Shown here one piece after another: positions 1 to 6,982 of a stretch of 23,718 nucleotides of DNA. How positions within the stretch are numbered: the stretch's first letter is position 1; every line of letters starts with the position of its first letter. Made by a program: the position numbers and the translations under genes. Origin of the DNA: CAZCGA01 sp964498075 (GTDB lineage Bacteria; Desulfobacterota; Binatia; HRBIN30); assembly GCA_964498075.1 (NCBI GenBank), contig CAZCGA010000105.1:1-23718 (forward strand), given 5' to 3'. Below the pieces are notes generated by a model. The model was not told the DNA's origin. It ran no database searches and saw only the letters and a program-made list of their open reading frames with translations.

Positions 1-5
1 TCCAT
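1..5 (-). CDS. hflC: Start codon of the gene after hflK, probably hflC (partial)
   Basis: On the minus strand the hflK stop codon and a new ATG overlap in the motif TGATG, with the ATG at positions 5-3. Only this start is inside the window, so the product cannot be read. The hflK-hflC order is widely conserved, and the overlap suggests translational coupling. HflC is the partner prohibitin-family protein that forms the membrane HflKC complex around the FtsH protease. The identity is inferred from position alone. Confidence 0.5.
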
Positions 6-1069
6 CACTGCTTCGGTGCCTCCGCGGGCTTCGGCTTGATCACTTGATCGAGCGGTAGATAGGGCACGACCTGCTTGCCGGCGACCTCGTCGAGGATGAT
101 CTTGTTCATGCGCGGCAAGACTTGCTCCATGGTCTCCAGGTACAGACGCAGGCGCGTCACGTCCCTCGCCTTCTCGTATTCCTGCTGCAGCGCGCTGAAG
201 CGCTGCGCCGCGCCGGTGGCGTCTTGGACCTTCGCCGCGCTGTAGGCTTCGGCTTCATTGAGCAACTGCGCCGCCTGCCCGCGCGCCTTGGGCACCACGT
301 CGTTGGCGTAGCCGCGCGCTTCGTTGATGAGCCGCTCCTTGTCCTGCTGCGCGCTGATCACGTCCTTGAACGCGTCGGACACCTTGTCCGGCGGACCGAC
401 ATCTTGCAGCTTCACCGTCACCACTTCGAGGCCGACCTGGTACTGATCGAGGATGTGTTGCAGCAGTGCTTGGGCGTCTTGCTGTACCTGCTCCTTGCCT
501 TCGGTGAGCGCGTTGTCGATGTCGTTGCGGCCGAGCACTTCGCGCATCGCTGCTTCCGCCGCATCGCGCACCGTGTTCTCGGGGTCGCGCACGTTGAACA
601 AGAAGTCCGTGGCGCCGGTCGGACCGGTCTTCACTTTGAACTGGACGATGAACTGCAGCTTGACGATGTTCTCATCACCGGTGAGCATCAGCGCTTCCGG
701 ATCGACGTCCTGATAGCGTGCCGGCGGGCCGACCGACACCGTGCGGAAACCGAACTCCGCTTTGCGAATTTGTGTCACCGCCGGCTTGATCACCTCTTCG
801 AACGGCCAAGGCAGATGGTAACCGGGGCCGGGGTCGGCCTCGCGCACCACGCGACCGAACCGCAGCACGATGCCGCGCTCGTCGGGCGCGATGATGTACA
901 CGCCACTGAGCGCGTACACCAGCAGCACGATCACCGTGATCAGCCACGGGTTGACGCGCGACGGCCCGCGACCGGCGAAGCGACCGCGTACCTGATCGAC
1001 GATCTGCCGGATCTCCCGCAGCGGATCGTCAGGCCTCCCGCGGGGCGGAAAATCATACGAATCGGGCAT
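5..1069 (-). CDS. hflK: FtsH protease modulator HflK (SPFH/prohibitin family)
   Basis: 354-residue SPFH/band-7 membrane protein. A Gly/Pro/Arg-rich N-terminal tail of about 40 residues is followed by one hydrophobic segment (about 41-60) and then the typical HflK start of the SPFH domain (PDERGIVLRFG, about 62-72). A long Ala/Glu/Gln-rich coiled-coil region (about 235-320) contains the usual ERLINEARGYANDVVPKARG-type segment. HflK forms a large periplasm-facing assembly with HflC that encloses and regulates the AAA protease FtsH in the inner membrane. Length fits the family. The ATG at 1069 has no strong Shine-Dalgarno sequence. The stop codon overlaps the next start (TGATG), consistent with an hflK-hflC operon leaving the window to the left. 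Confidence 0.94.
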   Translation of the reverse strand: MPDSYDFPPRGRPDDPLREIRQIVDQVRGRFAGRGPSRVNPWLITVIVLLVYALSGVYIIAPDERGIVLRFGRVVREADPGPGYHLPWPFEEVIKPAVTQIRKAEFGFRTVSVGPPARYQDVDPEALMLTGDENIVKLQFIVQFKVKTGPTGATDFLFNVRDPENTVRDAAEAAMREVLGRNDIDNALTEGKEQVQQDAQALLQHILDQYQVGLEVVTVKLQDVGPPDKVSDAFKDVISAQQDKERLINEARGYANDVVPKARGQAAQLLNEAEAYSAAKVQDATGAAQRFSALQQEYEKARDVTRLRLYLETMEQVLPRMNKIILDEVAGKQVVPYLPLDQVIKPKPAEAPKQ

Positions 1070-1254
1070 GGGCTGACCGCACCTATAGCGCGAGTGGCCC
1101 GCGGGTCAACCCACGGCCAACGATTCTGTCGTAGCTCTGGGAATAGGGAGCCGCCGGGCCAGATCCGGAAAGCTGACGCCGATGGGAAGCTCAAACCGAA
1201 TTGGGACAGTCCGGTTGACTCGTAGGATTCAATCGGTAAGCGTGACGACAGGGA

Positions 1255-1566
1255 ATGAGAGCGGCGCTAGCAGCTGTGGGCCTCCTCACCGTGATTGCGC
1301 TGGGGTGCGGCGATGGTGTGTTCATCGTCGCCTTCAACAGCGGGACCATCGTGTCCGATCCGTTCTGCGGCAGCGGAGCAGGCCACTTCGACCTGCAGAA
1401 CCAGGGTGGTCTGGTGTTGCTCGTGGTGATCACCAGCAACACGAAGATCTTCGCCGCCAACGGCACCCCGGGTCGTTGTGGCGATCTCACTGCCGGCGCG
1501 TTCGTCGGTGTGCGTGGTCCGCGGCGCGGCACGCAGGTCACCGCGGAGTCGGTAAGCCTGCAGTGA
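1255..1566 (+). CDS. Small predicted lipoprotein, DUF5666-like beta-barrel pattern
   Basis: 103-residue protein with a short signal peptide: M-R, a hydrophobic stretch (residues 3-16) and a lipobox-like A-L-G-C with Cys18, so probably a lipid-anchored exported protein. The mature part alternates hydrophobic and polar residues like a small beta-barrel. It ends with a pattern (T-x-I-F ... D-L-x-x-G-x-x-V-x-V-x-G ... V-x-A-E-S-V) resembling the DUF5666/OB-like extracellular family, with two further cysteines around residues 38 and 74. The ATG at 1255 follows a weak AGGGA. It stands alone: hflK diverges upstream and the sigma-factor gene converges downstream. The function is unknown and the family assignment is tentative. 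Confidence 0.6.
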   Translation: MRAALAAVGLLTVIALGCGDGVFIVAFNSGTIVSDPFCGSGAGHFDLQNQGGLVLLVVITSNTKIFAANGTPGRCGDLTAGAFVGVRGPRRGTQVTAESVSLQ

Positions 1567-1592
1567 CGGAGCTCACGGCGCGCGCCCCGCCC

Positions 1593-1639
1593 CCCGCCAC
1601 AACGCGATTCTGCGCCTCCTCTCACGAATTCGTGGCGGG
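1593..1639. repeat. Inverted repeat with nested 12-bp palindrome in a convergent gap
   Basis: The 120-bp gap between two convergent genes holds arms CCCGCCAC (1593-1600) and GTGGCGGG (1632-1639), an 8-bp perfect stem with a 31-nt loop. The perfect 12-bp palindrome CACGAATTCGTG sits at 1623-1634 and overlaps the right arm. There is no T-run on either side, so this is not a classical intrinsic terminator. It could be a stem that ends or protects both transcripts, or a protein-binding site. Confidence 0.4.
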
Positions 1640-1686
1640 TGCCGAACCGGGACCGGGACGACGAACGTCTTCTTCGACGCGGGCAC

Positions 1687-2713
1687 TCACGACGCACCTC
1701 CTCGGGACGGCTTGAGCTCGTAGTACTTGCCGGGCGCTGGCGTCGGCGCGCGGTAGATCCCGGTGCGCACACGCAGTCCGAGGGCTGCGCCGACTGCGCG
1801 CATGGTCTCGGGGCAGAAGCCGTAGGAGCGAATGCGAGCGATACGCCGGTCCTGTTCCTCGAAACGGAAGATTGACTCGAGCGCCTCGCGTCCTCGACGC
1901 GTGGCAAACGTCAGCACGATCGGCTCGCCCTCGAATTCGGCGCGCTCTAGGCGCGCTGCGTCGCGCTGGAGCTCCGGCGGCCATTCGGCGTGACCGTGGA
2001 CCACCGCGTAGAAGAAGCGGGGGGTGCCCTCGGAGGGGTCGAGGCCGATGTGGAACGAGTTGCCCACGTTCTCCGTCGAGCCACCCTCGAGCATGAGGGC
2101 GACCATGCCCTTCACGTCCTTGGCGTTGTACCGCTCGATGAAGCGGTCGAGCAGCTCCGGGGACGGCGCCGGCCGCCGCGCCGCCGCCGCACTCTCGGGC
2201 TCACGCAGGCGGCCCCGCCCGCGGTGCAGCGCAGCCTTGACGGCGCCCGTCGTGGTGGCGAGCAGCTCGGCGATCTCGTCGAGGTTCATGTCGAAGACCT
2301 CCTTCAACAGCACCGCGGCGCGCTCTTGGGGCGAGAGTCGCTGCAGGAGTTGGAATCCCGCATCCCGCACGTCGCTCGACGTCTCGGGATGCGCGCCCGG
2401 TGCTGGGGCGTCGTCGGGGTTCGCGTTGGGGGCACGCGCCTCCCTCTCGCGGCGGCGCAGCGTGTCGATCCAGACGTTTGTCGCCGTGCGCAGGATATAG
2501 GCGCGCGGGTTGCGGATTTCCGGGCTGGTGACGCCCCATTGCCCGAAGGCCCGCAGCAACGTGTCCTGGACTAGTCGGTCGTAACACGTTTCCGGCGAGA
2601 CGGCGACAGTAGCCGTGGAGGGCCGGCCGCAGCGGCACGAGCATGTCGACATAGCGGTGCCAGGCCGTGCGCAGGTCGTCGCGCAGCGCGTCGGGAAGCT
2701 CGATATCGCCCAT
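1687..2713 (-). pseudogene. ECF sigma factor with C-terminal SnoaL-like domain, frameshifted
   Basis: Reading starts at ATG 2713 after a strong GGAGGAGG and gives MGDIELPDAL...LHGYCRRLAGNV, the start of sigma region 2. The next canonical residues (LVQDTLLRAFGQW) are in another frame, so the reading frame breaks between about 2575 and 2584. That stretch has 10 nt where the family normally has about five codons, and the total length of 1027 nt is one more than a multiple of three. After the shift the rest is intact: region 2 continues, region 4 is clear (LSPQERAAVLLKEVFDMNLDEIAELL, then GAVKAALHRGRGRL), and a SnoaL-like domain of about 150 residues follows, as in ECF groups with C-terminal NTF2-fold extensions. 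It lies 34 nt downstream of the SRPBCC-PDZ gene in the same direction. It is either a recent pseudogene or an assembly error. Confidence 0.75.
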
Positions 2714-2747
2714 GGTGCGTCCTCCTCCGTTGATGCGGAATGTCCGC

Positions 2748-3482
2748 CTACGCGACCGTGAGACGGGGCTTTGGGTACCCGCCCGGATGCCCCACATACC
2801 GGCCCGTGCCGTAGTTCCACGCCGACAAGGGTGCGTGGCCACGCAGGACCTCGCCGCCGCGCGGGTACTCCACTTCGATCTCCTCACCAGGTGCGTGCTC
2901 GCGCACGAAGAACGTGACGTCGGAGAGGCGCAGCACCGGCGCCCTATTCAACCAGAGGAGCAGATCGCCGGGCTGAATGCCGGCCTCCGCCGCGCAGCCC
3001 CCGGGCACGACGTGCGTGATTCGCACGCCGGCCCCCGACTGAAGGGTCGTCGCGCCGAGGCCGCTGCGGAACGAGAAGTGCCGCGAGCCGCGCGTACCCG
3101 TCTCCAAGTACAGGATCAGATCGCCGATCATCTCGTCCCAACCACCCGCCGTGCTCTCCGCGTAGTGGCGCCAGGCCTCCGAATCGCCGAAGCCGCTGCG
3201 CACGATCGTGATCCGCGTGCCCGAGGACACTTCCTCGAAGGTGACCGTCGTCTCATATCCGCCGTCGAGCCCGGACTGGCTCTGCGACCACGACAGCCGG
3301 CGGTGTTGCTCGACCGCGCCCACCTTCATCCCCCAAGGCTCGAACGTGTCGAGGGAGGCCGGGTCATCCATGTGGTCGCGGCCCCCCATCCATGCTTCCC
3401 GCTCCTGCGTGTCTGTGAACGCCGTCCACGCCGTCGCCACCGGCACAGCCACGACAAAGGTCCGTTTGTATTCTGCTGCCAT
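2748..3482 (-). CDS. SRPBCC (AHSA1-like) domain fused to a PDZ domain
   Basis: 244-residue protein with no signal peptide, so probably cytoplasmic. Residues 1-130 look like an SRPBCC/AHSA1 hydrophobic-ligand domain: the opening KRTFVVAVPVATAWTAFTD, then TTVTFEEVSSGTRITIVRSG and the final helix (GGWDEMIGDLILYLETG). Residues about 145-220 form a PDZ domain with the typical pattern G-x-x-I-x-x-V-x-P-G-x-x-A-x-x-A-G-I-x-x-G-D-L-L-L-x-L-N. The ATG at 3482 has a good purine-rich ribosome binding site (GAGAGGAGAG). The gene probably forms an operon with the sigma factor 34 nt downstream. SRPBCC proteins of this type are often co-encoded with transcription factors, but fusion to PDZ is unusual. Substrate and partner are unknown. 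Confidence 0.8.
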   Translation of the reverse strand: MAAEYKRTFVVAVPVATAWTAFTDTQEREAWMGGRDHMDDPASLDTFEPWGMKVGAVEQHRRLSWSQSQSGLDGGYETTVTFEEVSSGTRITIVRSGFGDSEAWRHYAESTAGGWDEMIGDLILYLETGTRGSRHFSFRSGLGATTLQSGAGVRITHVVPGGCAAEAGIQPGDLLLWLNRAPVLRLSDVTFFVREHAPGEEIEVEYPRGGEVLRGHAPLSAWNYGTGRYVGHPGGYPKPRLTVA

Positions 3483-3622
3483 TCTTCTCTCCTCTCATCG
3501 TTGGGATGGGCCGCTAGTAGCAGCACTCGATCCGGCGCACCTTCTTTGGCGCCGCAACGTTCCATGTCCCTTCCTCCATCGGTGCTTCTCTCACTGTGCA
3601 TGACGGACGGATAGGCCCCGAG

Positions 3623-3640
3623 GATACGGAGGGCCGTATC
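3623..3640. promoter_or_regulatory. Perfect 7-4-7 palindrome, TetR-operator-like
   Basis: GATACGG-AGGG-CCGTATC is a perfect inverted repeat. The core (ATACGG...CCGTAT) resembles operators bound by TetR-family dimers. It lies 141 nt upstream of the SRPBCC-PDZ start and about 100 nt upstream of a decayed hydrolase fragment, so it could control either. No TetR gene is in the window. A weaker hairpin (CTCGGG/CCCGAG, 3652-3672) follows. Nothing else was recognised in 3483-3739. Confidence 0.4.
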
Positions 3641-3739
3641 AAAACATCCTGCTCGGGACTCAGCCGCCCGAGATGGAGCTGAGGATCGTGATGCTATCTG
3701 CCCCGCCGCCCCTCCCAGGCTGCAGGGTGGGTAGCGGTT

Positions 3740-4075
3740 GCAGCAGAGGGCGCTCTCACAACGTGGAAACGCGTCACCTTTCTGGTCGACGGCGCGCTCC
3801 TCGAACAGTGGGCGACCGCCTTCAACGGCTGCTGCCGCGTGTACGCGCCGCGCTTTCGCCAGGAGGCGATCGCCGCACCCGCGGGCGAGCCGGCACGGCA
3901 CACGCGCTCCGTCGATCTTGCCTACGAGGACGTGCGCGCCGCCTTCCGGCACTACCTGGCGAAGGACAACGCCGGACGGCCCATCGTCATTGCCGGCGCG
4001 CAGAGTGGCGGCCGTCACGCTCTGCAGCTGCTGATCCGACGGACAACAGTCGGATTGACGGTCCGTAGGGCTTGA
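3740..4075 (+). pseudogene. DUF3089 (alpha/beta-hydrolase-like) gene fragment
   Basis: The frame through 3740-4041 encodes the central part of a DUF3089 protein: F-N-G-C-C-R-V-Y-A-P-R-F-R-Q, then LAYEDVRAAFRHYLAKDNAGRP and I-V-I-A-G. Family members are around 300-400 residues and have a long N-terminal part and a C-terminal half; both are missing. Where the nucleophile elbow G-H-S-Q-G is expected, the sequence reads G-A-Q-S-G-G, so the catalytic serine motif is scrambled. The last residues before the stop at 4073-4075 are unrelated. No convincing start codon or ribosome binding site exists. This appears to be a decayed remnant, 47 nt upstream of lipB. Confidence 0.65.
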
Positions 4076-4122
4076 GCCCGCGATTGCGGTGCTGACAGGC
4101 TTCGATTAGTTTGGACCGTGCG

Positions 4123-4779
4123 ATGGATCTCGTCGTGCGTGATCTCGGACGGTGTCCGTACGGTACAGCACTGGCGCTGCAGGACGAGCTGGTCGGCCGG
4201 AAGATTGCCGGGGTGCCGCACGCCTACCTGCTCCTTGTGGAACACGATCCCGTCTACACGCTCGGGCGCGGCGCCGATGCGCACGACTTGCGCGGTGCCG
4301 ACCAGCTTCTGGGCGTGCCGGTGTTTCGGGTGAGCCGCGGGGGCGGCGTGACCTTCCACGGCCCGGGGCAGTTGGTGGCGTATCCGATCCTGACGCTGCA
4401 CCGCGGTGGGCGTGACGTCCACCGTTACGTCCGTACCTTGGAGGAGGTGCTTATCGGGGTGTGTGGCGAGTTCGGCGTTGCGGCGGCGCGGCGCGACGGG
4501 CTGACCGGGGTTTGGGTCGGGACGGCAAAGATCGCCTCGATCGGCGTCGGCGTGCGCCGCTGGACCACGTTTCACGGTGTTGCCCTGAATGTGTCGACGG
4601 AGCTGCACTACTTCAGCCAGATCGTTCCGTGCCGCATGCCTGAGGTGCGCATGACGTCGATGGCCGTGGAGCTGGGCAGCGCTCCGCCGCTCGCCGACGT
4701 CGGCGCCGCTTTGGTGCGGCGCTTTCGGGGCGCGTTCGGCTACGCGACTGCGGCTGCAACTGAGGAGTGCCAGGTATGA
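4123..4779 (+). CDS. lipB: Octanoyl-[acyl-carrier-protein]:protein N-octanoyltransferase LipB
   Basis: 218 residues. LipB transfers octanoate from acyl carrier protein to lysines of lipoyl domains (E2 subunits, GcvH) in the cytoplasm, via a thioester on cysteine. Visible signatures are R-G-G-G-V-T-F-H-G-P-G-Q-L (about 72-84), the catalytic lysine in T-A-K-I-A-S-I-G-V (Lys136), F-H-G-x-A-L-N-V (150-157) and the catalytic cysteine (Cys170) in V-P-C-R-M-P-E-V-R-M-T-S-M. The usual P-C-G is P-C-R here. ATG 4123 is chosen over an in-frame TTG at 4111 because homologs begin close to the LVVRDLG segment; no strong ribosome binding site supports either. The stop overlaps the lipA start by 4 nt (ATGA), so the two genes are co-translated and act in sequence. 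Confidence 0.95.
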   Translation: MDLVVRDLGRCPYGTALALQDELVGRKIAGVPHAYLLLVEHDPVYTLGRGADAHDLRGADQLLGVPVFRVSRGGGVTFHGPGQLVAYPILTLHRGGRDVHRYVRTLEEVLIGVCGEFGVAAARRDGLTGVWVGTAKIASIGVGVRRWTTFHGVALNVSTELHYFSQIVPCRMPEVRMTSMAVELGSAPPLADVGAALVRRFRGAFGYATAAATEECQV

Positions 4780-5630
4780 GCGTCGCGCGCCGCCACCCGG
4801 AGTGGATCAAGGTCAAGGCACCGCAGGGTGAAGCGTTCTTCGAAACCAAACGGTTGGTCCGCGACCTCCAGCTCCACACGGTCTGCGAGGAGGCACACTG
4901 TCCCAACGTCGGAGAGTGCTGGGGGCACAAGACGGCAACGTTCATGTTGCTGGGCGACGTGTGCACCCGGAACTGCTCGTTCTGCGCGGTGACGCACGGC
5001 AAGCCGGTTGCAGTCGATCCGCACGAACCGCAGCGCGTGGCGGAAGGGGTCGTCCGCCTCGGGCTGCGCCACGTCGTCGTCACCTCGGTGGATCGGGACG
5101 ATCTTCCCGACGGCGGTGCCGGCCACTTCGCGCGCACTGCCACGGCGATCAAGGCGCGTGTGCCTGACTGTACCGTCGAGGTGTTGATCCCAGACTTTCA
5201 GGGCGATCCACACGCGGTCGATACCGTGGTGGACGCACCAATCGACATCCTCAACCACAACACCGAGACCGTGCCGCGCCTCTACAAACGGGTCCGGCCC
5301 GGGGCCAAGTACGAGCGCTCACTCGAGGTCCTGCGTCGCGCCAAGGAACGGCGCCACGCCGTGCTCACCAAGACCGGGCTCATGCTCGGCCTGGGCGAGG
5401 AGTACGACGAGCTGCTCGCGGTGTTTGCCGACCTGGCGGCCTCCGGCTGCAGCATCCTGACCTTGGGGCAGTACCTGCGCCCGTCACAATCGCACCTCCC
5501 GGTCGAGCGCTACGTGCCGCCGGCGGAGTTCGCGAGCCTGCGTGAGGCGGCGCTGCAGTTCGGTTTCCGCCATGTGGAGTCCGGACCGCTGGTCCGCAGC
5601 TCCTACCACGCGTGGGAGCACGTGCGCTAA
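4776..5630 (+). CDS. lipA: Lipoyl synthase LipA (radical SAM)
   Basis: 284 residues. LipA inserts two sulfur atoms into protein-bound octanoyl chains, completing the step begun by LipB. The auxiliary 4Fe-4S cluster (sulfur donor) is bound by Cys37, Cys42 and Cys48 (C-E-E-A-H-C-P-N-V-G-E-C), and the radical SAM cluster by Cys63, Cys67 and Cys70 (C-T-R-N-C-S-F-C). Other family marks are V-T-S-V-D-R-D-D-L-P-D-G-G, H-N-x-E-T-V-P-R-L and the C-terminal R-S-S-Y-H-A, whose serine caps the auxiliary cluster. The ATG at 4776 with a GAGGAG at about 4762-4767 is preferred over an in-frame GTG at 4767, because it gives the ATGA overlap with lipB. Nothing is missing. Confidence 0.97.
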   Translation: MSVARRHPEWIKVKAPQGEAFFETKRLVRDLQLHTVCEEAHCPNVGECWGHKTATFMLLGDVCTRNCSFCAVTHGKPVAVDPHEPQRVAEGVVRLGLRHVVVTSVDRDDLPDGGAGHFARTATAIKARVPDCTVEVLIPDFQGDPHAVDTVVDAPIDILNHNTETVPRLYKRVRPGAKYERSLEVLRRAKERRHAVLTKTGLMLGLGEEYDELLAVFADLAASGCSILTLGQYLRPSQSHLPVERYVPPAEFASLREAALQFGFRHVESGPLVRSSYHAWEHVR

Positions 5631-5660
5631 GGCGGCGTCCCTCCTTCAGATACGGTCTCG

Positions 5661-5688
5661 ATCGCGGTGGACACGCCCGCGGTTTTTT
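5661..5688 (+). terminator. Possible intrinsic terminator after lipBA
   Basis: A stem ATCGCGG (5661-5667) / CCGCGGT (5677-5683), including one T-G pair and a 9-nt loop, is followed directly by a run of six T residues (5683-5688). It sits 30 nt after the lipA stop. The stem is short, so efficiency is uncertain, but hairpin plus T-run in a GC-rich genome is suggestive. Confidence 0.45.
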
Positions 5689-5744
5689 GCGATGTTGGCG
5701 GGCGCTGGCGTGGCGGGTCTAGAGGCAAAAAAGGGGAGGGATTG

Positions 5745-6350
5745 ATGATCAGACTGTATGACTATCCGGATTGCCCCTTCTGTCAGAAGGTGCGGGTGGT
5801 TCTGGCGGAAATGGACCTGGAGTACGAGCGCATCCATGTCGACTTGCGCAAAGGCGAGCAAAAAAATCCAGAGTTTTTGAAGCTGAACCCCTACGGAAAA
5901 GTCCCAGTGCTGATCGACGAAGACATCGTGGTGTACGATTCGACCATCATCAACGAGTACCTGAACGAGGAGTATCCCAATCCGCCGCTGATGCCCGAAG
6001 ACTCGGCAGGCCGGGCCCGCGTGCGCTTGCTGGAAGATTTTGCCGACAACTCGTTCACGCCCCCCGCGGGGCTCATTCTGACCGAGCTCGCCAAAGTCGA
6101 GGCCGAGCGTGACGCCGATCGCATACGCCGATGCCAGGGTGAGATGGCACGCGTGTTCGCCCGGTTGGAAAGCGGACTGGAAGGCAAACAGTTCCTGGCC
6201 GGCGACTTCTCGCTCGCCGACATTGCCTTCGTTCCACGCGGCATGATCCTCAGCCAGGTCGGCGTGGAGATCGACGCGCGGCTGCAGAACGTCGGTGCCT
6301 GGCTCGCTCGGCTGCGTGAGCGTCCGAGCGTGCGTGCGCTGGGCTTGTAA
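5745..6350 (+). CDS. Glutathione S-transferase family protein, CPFC-type (SspA-like)
   Basis: 201 residues with an N-terminal thioredoxin-fold domain (about 1-77) and a C-terminal all-helical GST domain. The opening MIRLYDYPDCPFCQKVR places a glutaredoxin-like CxxC (Cys10, Cys13) at the active site. The conserved cis-proline site (GKVPVLID) and the E/D-S motif (V-Y-D-S-T-I-I-N-E-Y-L) are present, as is the C-terminal N-capping region (FSLADIAFVP). It may act as a thiol transferase or reductase, or as an SspA-like regulator; the substrate cannot be deduced. ATG 5745 is fixed by GGGGAGGG at 5733-5740; an upstream in-frame ATG at 5667 lies in the lipBA terminator region and is rejected. Confidence 0.85.
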   Translation: MIRLYDYPDCPFCQKVRVVLAEMDLEYERIHVDLRKGEQKNPEFLKLNPYGKVPVLIDEDIVVYDSTIINEYLNEEYPNPPLMPEDSAGRARVRLLEDFADNSFTPPAGLILTELAKVEAERDADRIRRCQGEMARVFARLESGLEGKQFLAGDFSLADIAFVPRGMILSQVGVEIDARLQNVGAWLARLRERPSVRALGL

Positions 6351-6395
6351 CCCGTTGCGCGCCGCGTCGTCGTCCGACAGCCGCGGTGCGGGGGA

Positions 6396-6424
6396 TTGAC
6401 AGACCGCGGCGCTTGCGCGATACA
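6396..6424 (+). promoter_or_regulatory. Candidate sigma-70 promoter of the rubrerythrin operon
   Basis: A consensus TTGACA (6396-6401) is followed after 17 nt by GATACA (6419-6424), a partial match to TATAAT. The start of transcription would fall near 6431, placing the perfect palindrome at 6439-6453 immediately downstream, where a bound repressor would block initiation or early elongation. The -10 match is only moderate. Confidence 0.5.
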
Positions 6425-6438
6425 CCCACGACACGTAA

Positions 6439-6453
6439 CAGGAATCATTCCTG
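6439..6453. promoter_or_regulatory. Fur/PerR-type operator (7-1-7 palindrome)
   Basis: CAGGAAT-C-ATTCCTG is a perfect 7-1-7 inverted repeat with the AAT-N-ATT core that characterises Fur and PerR boxes. It lies between the candidate promoter and the rubrerythrin ribosome binding site, 19 nt before the ATG. The third gene of this operon encodes a PerR-like protein, so autoregulation through this site is a natural inference. Confidence 0.6.
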
Positions 6454-6472
6454 ATTGAAGGAGGTTTCAGCT

Positions 6473-6901
6473 ATGGCCAAGTCTCTGAATGCGACCAAGA
6501 CGCACGACAATCTCAAGAACGCGTTCGCCGGCGAATCGCAGGCGAATCGCCGTTATCTGTACTTTGCACGGCGCGCGGACATCGAGGGCTATCCGGACAT
6601 CGGCGGTCTGTTCCGCGACACCTCGGAGGCCGAAACCGGGCATGCATTCGGGCATCTCGACTTCTTGAAGGAAGTCGGCGACCCGGTCACCAACGTACCG
6701 ATTGGCGACACCCAGAAGAATCTCAAGTCGGCGGTCGAAGGCGAGACGTACGAGTACACGGAGATGTACCCCGGATTCGCCAAGACGGCACGCAGCGAGG
6801 GGTTCGACGAGATCGCCGAGTGGTTCGAGACCCTGGCACGCGCCGAGAAGTCGCACGCCGGCCGCTTCACCAAGGGGCTGCAGACGCTGCATCTGGATTA
6901 G
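6473..6901 (+). CDS. Rubrerythrin family protein without rubredoxin domain
   Basis: 142 residues, a single ferritin-like four-helix diiron domain. Probable metal ligands are Glu21 (helix 1, A-G-E-S-Q-A-N), Glu54 with His57 (E-A-E-T-G-H), Glu91/Glu94 (E-G-E-T-Y-E-Y) and Glu125 with His128 (A-E-K-S-H). The C-terminal rubredoxin-like Cys4 domain of classical rubrerythrin is absent, as in sulerythrin-type proteins, so an external electron donor is needed. The likely role is hydrogen peroxide reduction in the cytoplasm. ATG 6473 follows a near-perfect AAGGAGGT at 6458-6465. It heads an operon with DUF3501 and perR and is preceded by a Fur/PerR-type box. Confidence 0.92.
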   Translation: MAKSLNATKTHDNLKNAFAGESQANRRYLYFARRADIEGYPDIGGLFRDTSEAETGHAFGHLDFLKEVGDPVTNVPIGDTQKNLKSAVEGETYEYTEMYPGFAKTARSEGFDEIAEWFETLARAEKSHAGRFTKGLQTLHLD

Positions 6902-6982
6902 CCGTCTTTTGCAGGATCGACAGGAAGGGCCGGTGCACACCGGTCCGCCACAACGCGCCCGGTCCAGCAGCGAGGTGGCGCC

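Noticed and set aside
3326..4018. 230-residue minus-strand frame over the SRPBCC gene start and the DUF3089 fragment
   Set aside because: It has no family resemblance and no ribosome binding site, and overlaps real coding similarity in other frames.
4767..4778. GTG start for lipA at 4767
   Set aside because: ATG 4776 gives the classic ATGA overlap with lipB and is well spaced from GAGGAG; the GTG lies too close to it.
5667..5744. N-terminal extension of the GST-like protein from ATG 5667
   Set aside because: The extension overlaps the terminator-like hairpin and has no family similarity; ATG 5745 has a strong ribosome binding site and begins exactly at the thioredoxin fold.
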